From assembly GCA_017629515.1 (NCBI GenBank), contig JAGBXB010000032.1, forward strand, positions 1 to 34,275: a stretch of 34,275 nt of DNA. Direction: 5' to 3'. Numbering within the stretch: the stretch's first letter is position 1; each line of letters begins with the position of its first letter. Under the pieces are notes generated by a model. The model saw nothing but the letters and a program-made list of their open reading frames with translations, had not been told where the DNA came from and did not search any database. Positions 7,762-14,883 of the stretch are shown here, piece by piece. Source of the stretch: Lentisphaeria bacterium (GTDB lineage: Bacteria; Verrucomicrobiota; Lentisphaeria; Victivallales; UBA1829). Position numbers and translations under genes: made by a program.

Positions 7762-9042
7762 ATGAATAATACGCAAACTCTTGATCTGGAAAAAATCTGG
7801 AAAAAAAATCTCTTTGTGATCTGGCTTTCTCAATTTCTTGCAATGGTGGGATTCGGGTGCTGTATGCCTTTCATTCCTCTTCTTCTGCGGGAAAATCTGC
7901 ATATAACGGATGACTCTCTCCGGGGGATGTATGTATCCATCTACTATCTTGCCGGGATGCTTTCACTGTGCGCGGCAAATGCAATCTGGGGGATGCTTGC
8001 AGATAGATTCGGGCGGAAAATCATGCTTTTACGGGCAAGTTTCGGAGCTGCCTTCATCTATCCCTTACTTGCTTTTGCCCCGAATTTCTGGGTGTTGGTT
8101 CTCATAAGGTTCGTATGTTCTTTTTTCTCCGGTACGGTCAATCCCGCCCAGACTCTTGCGGTAAGTACCGCGCCCTCTGAAAAACACGGTTTTGTACTTG
8201 GAACGATCAGCACCGCTGTATGGAGCGGAAATATGTGCGGCTACATGGGCGGGGGACTTATGGTGGAACGGTTCGGTTATACAACAGCTTTTCTTACCTG
8301 CGGAGCGGTCTATTTCATAAGCGGATTATTGATCCTCTTTTTTGTTACAGAAAATTTCCAGAGAGCGGAAGCGGCAAAAAAGATCAAGAAAAGCAAAGGC
8401 AGTTTCAGGGAACTTGCCACACCCGGCGTATTGTGGATATTGGGACTTTTTCTCCTTATGGGGATCGCCCGCCGGATCGAACAACCTTTTATTGCCATGC
8501 AGGTGGAATTGGTGCACGGACACGGCAAAGCCGCCTTTTATACCGGAATATCCAGTGCCGCCGCAGCGGCGGGCGGAGTGGTTTCCGGTATGTTGATAGG
8601 GTATTTGTGTGACAGATTCAAACCGGGCAAACTTATGATCCCGGTTCTCATCGCAAGCGGCAGTGCAACTCTTGCCCAGGCTCTTTCTGTCAATATTGAA
8701 ATGCTTATAGTCTCCCGTTTTCTCACTTATCTTGCGGCAGGGGGATTGCAGCCCATTTTACAGATCCTTCTCACCAAGATCACCAGTCCTGACCGGCAGT
8801 GAACATTTTTCGGCTGGTCTGCCAGTGTGAATACGGCAGGGGGGATCGTCTGTTCCTTTATCAGTGCCCCCATTGCTTATTTCAGCGGAGTACGGGGGAT
8901 CTTTGCAGCTGCGGCAGTGATGCTTTTTGTTATGATCCCCCTTATGATCCCTGCCTCCATCTGCTGTAAAAAAGAGGAGGAAGCGGAAACGGCAAGACGG
9001 GAAGCGGAGAAAGCGGAAAGCGGGCCCGTTTTGGAAAGTTGA
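7762..9042 (+). pseudogene. MFS transporter interrupted by one in-frame TGA
   Basis: Start ATG at 7762 follows AAAGGA at good spacing (earlier TTG 7705 and ATG 7744 lie in frame but lack a site). The product is a 12-helix major facilitator resembling drug/sugar efflux permeases, with motif A GMLADRFGRK after helix 2. Reading stops at TGA 8800-8802 after 346 residues (SPDRQ), then continues in the same frame for 79 residues to TGA 9040-9042 with TFFGWSASVNTAGGI and two more helices. Relatives usually have a small residue at this spot (RG-FG), so GGA to TGA is a likely change. A 346-residue product would lack helices 11-12 and probably not work. It could be a recent nonsense mutation, a sequencing error or readthrough. 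It may once have served the upstream uronate operon. Its end lies 3 bases from the convergent AraC gene. Confidence 0.8.
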
Positions 9043-9045
9043 AAA

Positions 9046-9828
9046 TTATTTCCATTTCTCCCGGAAAGAGGAGGGACTTTCTCCTGTACGCTTTTTGTAG
9101 AATGTGGAAAAATGATATTGATCGGAAAAAGAGAGACTTGCCGCGATTTCTTTTACAGACAACTGGGAGTACCGCAATAACCTTTGCGCCATTTCCAGTT
9201 TTTTCTGCAAAAGATATTCCACCGGAGAACAGTTGCAGTATTTATGGAAAAGCCTTACAGCATACGCCGGTGAAAGATTTTCCTGCTGACAGTAATTGGC
9301 CAGTTTGAAAGATTTATCCAGACTTTCTTCAATACATCTTTTCAGTTTCTGCACGCTTAAAGGGATTTTCTCTTCCTTTCCAGCCAGATGTGCGCCGCAC
9401 GCTTCCACAAAACCATGAAAGATCACCGATGCTTTTTCATGGCACCGGGGGATGGAGGGATCAAGATTGAGAAAACTTTCAAAGTAGGAACGCAACTCTT
9501 TGGCTTCCGGGATAAAATGGACTTTGTCCAGAGCGTAAATATGATAAAGATATTCCATAAACGGGCCATCCACCACGAAACATAATTTGTGCCAGGGATC
9601 GTTTTTATCCGGATAATATTCGTGGGTACTGCCTTTGTGCAGAAAATAAACACTGCCGGAGGGAATAAAAAATTCCTCTCCGTTGGAATGGAGGCAGCCT
9701 GCTCCTTTTGTCACATATTCCACAGTGCAGACTTCGTAATTTTTTCTGCGAATCACAGGCGTCCTGTTATCTGCCTGAACTTTCTGTGCCAGATGAAATG
9801 TAAAGGGGAAATTATTGGAATTGGTCAA
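9046..9828 (-). CDS. AraC family transcriptional regulator (divergent to GH109-like gene)
   Basis: The 260-residue protein has an N-terminal cupin-like sensor (GEEFFIPSGSVYFLHKGSTHEYYP) for a small ligand, likely a sugar, and a C-terminal double helix-turn-helix of ~100 residues (FKLANYCQQENLSPAYAVRLFHKYCNCSPVEYLLQKKLEMAQRLL, then VKEIAASLSFSDQYHFSTFYKKRTGESPSSFR). The start is TTG at 9828 because AGGAG lies 10 bases upstream and no in-frame ATG fits. It is read away from the GH109-like gene, which it probably controls, sharing a 139-base intergenic region with candidate operators. The ligand is unknown. Confidence 0.92.
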   Translation of the reverse strand: MTNSNNFPFTFHLAQKVQADNRTPVIRRKNYEVCTVEYVTKGAGCLHSNGEEFFIPSGSVYFLHKGSTHEYYPDKNDPWHKLCFVVDGPFMEYLYHIYALDKVHFIPEAKELRSYFESFLNLDPSIPRCHEKASVIFHGFVEACGAHLAGKEEKIPLSVQKLKRCIEESLDKSFKLANYCQQENLSPAYAVRLFHKYCNCSPVEYLLQKKLEMAQRLLRYSQLSVKEIAASLSFSDQYHFSTFYKKRTGESPSSFREKWK

Positions 9829-9851
9829 TTTTATACATCTCCTGTAAAGAA

Positions 9852-9926
9852 AAATACATCATAAATACATATATATTCAGAAAATGGGATTGATATTATT
9901 GTTTAATATATTACATTAAATGTAAT
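9852..9926. promoter_or_regulatory. Candidate operators between AraC and GH109-like gene
   Basis: Two kinds of site lie in the 9829-9967 gap. AAATACAT is repeated directly at 9852-9859 and 9863-9870, 11 bases (one helical turn) apart. A perfect 17-base dyad, ATTACATT-A-AATGTAAT, spans 9910-9926, about 40 bases before the GH109-like start. Which one the AraC protein binds cannot be told from sequence; a direct repeat is more usual for that family. Confidence 0.4.
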
Positions 9927-9967
9927 AAAAAAATTTTCAAGTGAAATAATCAGAAAAGGAGAAGAAA

Positions 9968-11239
9968 ATGGCTGTAAAAAGTACAAAAAATGTAAAAAAG
10001 CCGGTCAATCTTGCTGTGATCGGTGTCAGCGGAAGGGGCGCAATGATGCTGCGTCTGCTTTTGACTATGGAAGATGTGAATATCGTAGGGGTTTCCGATT
10101 GCTATGAGGACAGATTGAAAGAGGCCGTGGATACTGTGGTGAAAGCCGGTCGGAAAAAGCCTGCCGCCTCCACCAATTACCGTGACATCCTTAATGTAAA
10201 GGGATTGGATGGTATCTTTACTCCTTCCAGCTGGACAAGCCATGTGCAGATCTGTCTGGACGCAATGAATGCAGGAGTATATGCCTCCACGGAAGTAGGG
10301 GGCGCAACCAGTATCCAGCAGTGCTGGGAACTTGTCCGCACCTCTGAAAAAACAGGAAAACCCTGTATGCTTATGGAAAACTGCTGTTACGGAAGAGAAG
10401 AAATGGCAGTATTGAATATGATTTCCAAAGGTCTTTTCGGCGAACTTGTCCATGCCGAGGGCGGCTACCGCCATGACTTGCGCGATGAGATCTGTCTGGG
10501 CCATGAACAGCGGCATTACAGACTGGATAATTATCTGCACCGTAACGGGGATGTATATCCCACACACGATGTGGGTCCCATCTGCAAATATCTCAATATC
10601 AACCGGGGCAACCGTATGATTTCCCTCTGTTCCATGGCATCCAAGTCCTGCGGACTGGAAGCATGGGTGGAAGATAATATGGACAAACATGCCTGCCTTT
10701 CTGAACTCAAAGGCAAAGATTTTGCCATGGGAGATGTGGTTGTGACCAATATCAAATGTGCCCACGGCGAAACCATCACCCTTTTCCACGATACCTCTCT
10801 TCCCCGTCCCTATTCCCGCTGTAACGTCTTGCAGGGAACAAAAGGGATATGGTCGGAAGATAAGAGAGGGGTGTATTTCCCTGCATTGTGCAAAAAGCCC
10901 CATGTATGGGAACCTCTGGAAGAGTATTATAAGAAATATGAACACCCCCTCTGGAAAAAATTCCTTTCCGATGGTGTCAAAGGCGGCCACGGCGGAATGG
11001 ATTTCCTTGTCCTGCGCGGCTTTATTGAAGCCATTCAGAAACAGACCCAGACCCCTATTGATGTTTATGATACAGCCGCATGGATGGCAATAACTGCCCT
11101 CTCCGAAGAATCTGTGGCTATGGGCGGACATCCTGTTGCCATTCCTGACTTTACCGATGGAAAATGGATCAACAGAGAACCCATTGTGGAAGGGACATAC
11201 TGTCTGGAAAAAGTCTGCAAACCGGGCAGAAGTCTGTAA
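9968..11239 (+). CDS. GH109-like Gfo/Idh/MocA protein (NAD-dependent glycosidase or dehydrogenase)
   Basis: The 423 residues start with a Rossmann fold (GVSGRG at residues 19-24). The body matches GH109, the alpha-N-acetylgalactosaminidase family that uses bound NAD in a transient oxidation mechanism: CMLMENCCYGREEMAVLNMISKGLFGELVHAEGGYRHDLR, then HYRLDNYLHRNGDVYPTHDVGP, whose Tyr-x-x-His corresponds to the active-site element of that family, then LNINRGNRMISLCSMASKSCGL. No signal peptide or Tat motif is seen, so it is cytosolic, unlike some characterised members. AAGGAG precedes the ATG at 9968. It stands alone between a divergent AraC gene and a strong terminator. Substrate specificity is not determined; GH109 assignment by motif is good but activity in distant members varies. 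Confidence 0.82.
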   Translation: MAVKSTKNVKKPVNLAVIGVSGRGAMMLRLLLTMEDVNIVGVSDCYEDRLKEAVDTVVKAGRKKPAASTNYRDILNVKGLDGIFTPSSWTSHVQICLDAMNAGVYASTEVGGATSIQQCWELVRTSEKTGKPCMLMENCCYGREEMAVLNMISKGLFGELVHAEGGYRHDLRDEICLGHEQRHYRLDNYLHRNGDVYPTHDVGPICKYLNINRGNRMISLCSMASKSCGLEAWVEDNMDKHACLSELKGKDFAMGDVVVTNIKCAHGETITLFHDTSLPRPYSRCNVLQGTKGIWSEDKRGVYFPALCKKPHVWEPLEEYYKKYEHPLWKKFLSDGVKGGHGGMDFLVLRGFIEAIQKQTQTPIDVYDTAAWMAITALSEESVAMGGHPVAIPDFTDGKWINREPIVEGTYCLEKVCKPGRSL

Positions 11240-11258
11240 AAGATTTTTTTTGAAAAGG

Positions 11259-11293
11259 GACTGCTTTACAAAAAAGGTAAGGCAGTCTTTTTT
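11259..11293 (+). terminator. Rho-independent terminator after GH109-like gene
   Basis: GACTGCTTTAC (11259-11269) pairs with GTAAGGCAGTC (11277-11287), an 11-bp stem with one T-G pair, then six T. It is among the strongest hairpins in the window. Confidence 0.9.
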
Positions 11294-11385
11294 GTTTTAA
11301 ATGCCGGCAGAGAGGAAAATGCCCCGCTGTTTTTATTTTTTCTGTAAACTTGTATAAAAAAAAAGACATTTATAATAAAAAATAC

Positions 11386-11413
11386 TTGACAAGCGGCAAA
11401 TCCATGCTATTTT
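11386..11413 (+). promoter_or_regulatory. Promoter of the secretome block
   Basis: TTGACA (11386-11391), 16 bases, TATTTT (11408-11413). The -35 is consensus. It lies 57 bases before the first SGNH gene start and after the previous terminator, so the block 11471-18069 can be transcribed from here. Confidence 0.65.
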
Positions 11414-11470
11414 TAAGAATGGAAAAGAGGATCAGAAAAACTCATAAAAAATAAAAAAGAAGACAAACTT

Positions 11471-12658
11471 ATGTTCGGATGTAAAAAAAGTAAAATCGCT
11501 TTGTTTTTTGTATGGGTTTTTGCTGTAAGTGTGCTTGCAGCCGCACCCCGGTTGCAGAGCAAATTGCTCTTGCCGGAAAAGATCTATGCAGTTCCCGGTA
11601 TTGAAAGCAATATTTATTACGACAATATTTTCCATACCCACAATCCTGCCAATTATTCCTTTGAGTTCCTGTGTAAAAAAGGGAATAATGGAGAGAAAAG
11701 ATGGTACTATATGCCCAGGAAAGGGGATGAAGGTACTTATGACGTTACTTTGCGTGTCTGGGATGATGATGGCGTGGTAGCGGAAGCAAAAAGCCAATTG
11801 ATCGTCACACCTGCTGATGCGGGTAAGGATAAAGAATTTTCCCTTATGATCGTAGGGTGCAGCGGCATTGCCATGTATAATGCCTACCCCACCCATGTGT
11901 ATAATCTTTTCCGGCAACCCGGAAATCCCAAATTAACGATGGTCGGGGAAACTGGACCGGGGTGGCCCGATAAGATCGGAGAGATCCGGCATGAGGGGTA
12001 CGGCGGATGGAGTTTTCTTACTTTTACCACCAGCGGCCGTATCCGTGGGAAATCACCCCATATGCGGGAAAATCCCTTCTGGAATTTCCAGACAAAAAGT
12101 CTGGATTTTGCAGCATATTTCAAAAAAAATAACGGGGGAAAAGCTCCGGATATCATTACTGTCACTCTTGGCGGAAATGATACATTCAGCGGAAAGGATG
12201 ATACCATTGAAAAAATTATTTCCGGCGTGAAACAGAGAGCCGTTACTTTTTTCACAGCTCTGCGGAAAGCTGCCCCCAATGCAAGGATCGCCATTGTCAT
12301 GCCCTATTATATTGCCGCCTCCCAGGATGCTTTCGGGTATAACTACGGTACTGCCGGGAACAGATGGCAGTTTAAGAAGAATTACAGGGCTTATATGCTG
12401 ATGATGCTTGCTCTTGCAAAGGAAAGAAAGGATCTGAAACTGGATGTTGTTCTTACCAGCGGTGCAACGGATAATGAAAATAACGTTACGATCCATAAAA
12501 TCGCCCCCAATGCCCGTAATAAGGCAGTGAAGATCAAACGTATCGGCAATGCTCTCCACCCCCTTCCTGCCGGGTATCAGCAGAGTGCGGATGTTTTCTA
12601 TTGCTGGGTGAAATATATATATCATCAGCAGAAGGCAGAAAAACTCCCCGGAAAATAA
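11471..12658 (+). CDS. Secreted SGNH/GDSL-type hydrolase, copy 1
   Basis: A signal peptide (residues 1-24, ending VLAAA) directs this 395-residue protein out of the cytosol. Residues ~30-118 form an Ig-like sheet domain (YAVPGIESNIYYDNI to AKSQLIVTPADAG). The hydrolase domain follows: block I is IVGCSG with candidate nucleophile S131, EGYGGWS gives block II, GGND with N236 gives block III, and NALHP with H363 gives block V. The usual block V Asp is replaced by N360, and the Asp before the serine by Cys. Such enzymes deacetylate or de-esterify glycans, a likely role here, but this is by family. It heads a cluster with a close tandem copy, a pseudopilin and a LamG protein. The start at 11471 lacks a strong ribosome site (AAAAAGAAG). 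Confidence 0.82.
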   Translation: MFGCKKSKIALFFVWVFAVSVLAAAPRLQSKLLLPEKIYAVPGIESNIYYDNIFHTHNPANYSFEFLCKKGNNGEKRWYYMPRKGDEGTYDVTLRVWDDDGVVAEAKSQLIVTPADAGKDKEFSLMIVGCSGIAMYNAYPTHVYNLFRQPGNPKLTMVGETGPGWPDKIGEIRHEGYGGWSFLTFTTSGRIRGKSPHMRENPFWNFQTKSLDFAAYFKKNNGGKAPDIITVTLGGNDTFSGKDDTIEKIISGVKQRAVTFFTALRKAAPNARIAIVMPYYIAASQDAFGYNYGTAGNRWQFKKNYRAYMLMMLALAKERKDLKLDVVLTSGATDNENNVTIHKIAPNARNKAVKIKRIGNALHPLPAGYQQSADVFYCWVKYIYHQQKAEKLPGK

Positions 12659-12714
12659 GGGTTCGGAATAAAAACAATTTATATAAACAATAAACAACTG
12701 AAGGAGAAAAATTC

Positions 12715-13896
12715 ATGAAAACACTGAAACTCACCATGACACTTGCTGCACTTTTCTGTGCGGCGCTGCTTTTTGCAGCTCCGAAAATGCAGGATAAACT
12801 GATTTTGCCGGAAAAGATCTACGCAGTACCGGGCATTGAAACCAATATTTACTATGCCAACATTTTCCGTACCATCAATCCTGCCAACTATTCCTTTGAA
12901 TTCCTGTGCAAAAAGGGCAATAACGATGCCAAGAGATGGCACTTTACTCCGAAAAAAGGTGAAGAAGGTACTTATGATGTTACCTTGCGTGTCTGGGATG
13001 ATGATGGCGTTGTTGCAGAAGCAAAAAGTCAGCTTATTGTGACCCCTGCGGATGCGGGCAAGGATAAAAATCTTTCCATTATGATCGTGGGATCTTCCTG
13101 TATCTCCATGTTCCATGCTTACCCCACCCATGTTTACAATCTCTGCAAAACTCCCGGCAATCCCAAACTTACCATGATCGGTGAAAACGGCCCCGGCTGG
13201 CCGGATAAAATAGGTGAGATCCGTCACGAAGGATATGGCGGATGGAGCTACAATACCTTTATCACCAAAGGAAGAGTCCGCAAAAAAGCCAATAATATGC
13301 GGGAAAGTCCCTTCTGGAACTTCAAGACCAAAAGCCTTGATTTTGTTCAGTATTTTCAGAAAAACAACAATGGTAAGGCTCCTGACCTTGTAACAGTTTC
13401 TCTTGGTGGAAATGATTCTTTCTCTGCAAAGGATGAAACGGTCAGAGAACACATGGCTGGTGTAAAGAAAAATATGATCACATTTTTTACAGCTTTGCGT
13501 AAAGCTGCTCCTGATGCAACTGTTGCCATTGTGCTTATTGACTACTCTGCCACTTCCCAGGATGCTTTCGGATATAACTATGGCAGTACCCAGACCAGAT
13601 GGCAGTACAAGAAAAATTATGCAGCCTTTATCAAAATGGCACAGGCACTTGTGAAGGAAAGACCTGATCTCAAACTGGAAGTGGTTCTTCTTAACGGTGT
13701 AGTGGATACCGAGAACAATGGTCATATCTATAAAATGAATGCCAATGCCAGAAATAAAGCAACGAAAGTTCTTTTCCAGGCAAATGCCCTGCATCCCAAG
13801 CCCCATGGTTATCAGCAGGGTGCAGATGCCTTCTACTGCTGGATGAAATATATGCTCCACAGAGAGGAACAGGCAGCAAAAGCTGGAAAGAAATAA
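12715..13896 (+). CDS. Secreted SGNH/GDSL-type hydrolase, copy 2
   Basis: A 393-residue paralogue of the preceding gene, alignable without large gaps from signal peptide to C-terminus, so the pair arose by tandem duplication. Signal peptide residues 1-21 (LLFAA). Block I is IVGSSC (S128), block II EGYGGWS, block III GGND (N233), block V NALHP (N357, H360). The Ig-like N-domain segment GTYDVTLRVWDDDGVVAEAKSQLIVTPADAGKD is identical in both copies, while the region after S128 and the loop after GGND differ, which may reflect different substrates. AAGGAG sits well before the ATG at 12715. Codon use is more biased than in copy 1, hinting at higher expression. Cleavage of glycan esters is inferred from fold only. 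Confidence 0.82.
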   Translation: MKTLKLTMTLAALFCAALLFAAPKMQDKLILPEKIYAVPGIETNIYYANIFRTINPANYSFEFLCKKGNNDAKRWHFTPKKGEEGTYDVTLRVWDDDGVVAEAKSQLIVTPADAGKDKNLSIMIVGSSCISMFHAYPTHVYNLCKTPGNPKLTMIGENGPGWPDKIGEIRHEGYGGWSYNTFITKGRVRKKANNMRESPFWNFKTKSLDFVQYFQKNNNGKAPDLVTVSLGGNDSFSAKDETVREHMAGVKKNMITFFTALRKAAPDATVAIVLIDYSATSQDAFGYNYGSTQTRWQYKKNYAAFIKMAQALVKERPDLKLEVVLLNGVVDTENNGHIYKMNANARNKATKVLFQANALHPKPHGYQQGADAFYCWMKYMLHREEQAAKAGKK

Positions 13897-13934
13897 AATG
13901 ACGTTATTTTGAATAGCTGTACTGTTGCGGAACG

Positions 13935-14067
13935 TTTCGCATAATATACATTATGTGAAATAACGCAGCAGTAAATTGAACTCAAAGCAAAAACAATAAA
14001 TAAAAAAAAGGAAGAAATTATGAAAAAAATTGAGCAGAAAAGGCTTCACATAATGTATATTATGCGA
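13935..14067. repeat. 23-bp perfect inverted repeat made of two operator-like dyads
   Basis: Arm 1 (13937-13959) is the exact reverse complement of arm 2 (14045-14067). Each arm is also a dyad: arm 1 reads TTTCGCATAAT-N4-ATTATGTGAAA over 13935-13960, arm 2 has CATAAT-GTAT-ATTATG at its core. Arm 1 is 60 bases upstream of the pseudopilin start; arm 2 lies inside the coding region, over codons 9-16. In mRNA the arms could pair across an 85-base loop holding the ribosome site; in DNA they could be two sites for one dimeric regulator. Confidence 0.8.
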
Positions 14068-14835
14068 CGCAAGCCCTTTACTCTTATCGAACTTCTTGTT
14101 GTTATTGCCATCATTGCCATTCTTGCCGGGATGCTTCTTCCGGCATTGACCAAAGCAAGATCCAAAGCATTTTCCACCGCCTGTAAAAATCAGTTGAAGC
14201 AGTGCGGATTCTATATGCAGATGTATGCTAATGATTTCAAAGGCTGGGTTCCGGCTCATGCACGCGGCTACGATTACGAAACCGGATATCTGGACACTCT
14301 TGCCCCCTATATCGGGTGGACTCCGGATACTATTAAGAAATCTTCTATGACCGGGAATAATGAAAGGGCAATCAGTATTCTCTCCAAATTCAAAACTTTT
14401 TCCTGTCCCACCATGCCCCTGCCCAAATATCTCACTACCTATGCTGAGCTGCATCATTATACTTACGGGGTGTTTTCCTGTCCCCGTACAGCAAGTTATT
14501 CTTACTACGAACTGAAATGGCCTGAGGTAAACAGTAAAGCACATTGGAAGATCGAACTTATGAAGATCAATAATACACCTCCCCATATGGCAGATACTAT
14601 TTCCCATGTTAAATCTTATGAACGAGAGGGAACGACGGTGACAGGCATATTCCAGGCGCCTTCTTTTCAGGTCAATAGCCAGGGCGATGTCGGGTATATC
14701 GGGATGCGCCATGACGGGGAAGCCAATACCCTGCGTATCGATATGGCTGTAAAAAGTTACAAAGGAAGACAGATTTTTACGGCTCCGCGTGTTGTGCGTT
14801 ACAGATCCGGTAACGGTACGATTATTGATAAATGA
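14020..14835 (+). CDS. Type II secretion-like pseudopilin (N-terminal methylation domain, H-X9-DG type)
   Basis: The leader [19 protein letters not shown] precedes the hallmark [24 protein letters not shown] helix, followed by [32 protein letters not shown], the pattern of pseudopilins that are multiplied in Lentisphaerota and Planctomycetes. The globular C-domain ends with a form of the H-X9-DG motif ([15 protein letters not shown]). The residue before the cleavage Phe is Pro, not the usual Gly, as is often seen in this group. At 271 residues it is typical. AGGAAG fixes the start at 14020, although ATG 14053 or 14062 would give the short leader more usual in the family. It sits between SGNH copy 2 and the LamG protein and may present or anchor secreted glycan enzymes, which is inference. 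Confidence 0.9.
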   Translation: MKKIEQKRLHIMYIMRRKPFTLIELLVVIAIIAILAGMLLPALTKARSKAFSTACKNQLKQCGFYMQMYANDFKGWVPAHARGYDYETGYLDTLAPYIGWTPDTIKKSSMTGNNERAISILSKFKTFSCPTMPLPKYLTTYAELHHYTYGVFSCPRTASYSYYELKWPEVNSKAHWKIELMKINNTPPHMADTISHVKSYEREGTTVTGIFQAPSFQVNSQGDVGYIGMRHDGEANTLRIDMAVKSYKGRQIFTAPRVVRYRSGNGTIIDK

Positions 14836-14883
14836 TCGATTTTCTTACTCATAAATACAAGATTTTTAATTAAGGAAAAAAAG

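Noticed and set aside
8800..8802. Genome-wide recoding of TGA to Gly, as in some candidate phyla.
   Set aside because: TGA correctly ends eda, the pseudopilin, the 1061-residue gene and others in this window.
8800..8827. A selenocysteine signal after the MFS TGA: GGTCTGCC in a small hairpin (CTGG-TCTG-CCAG) recalls the bacterial SECIS loop.
   Set aside because: The stem is only 4 bp with the GGT in the stem rather than the loop, the spacing from TGA is shorter than in known cases, and MFS relatives do not carry Cys there.
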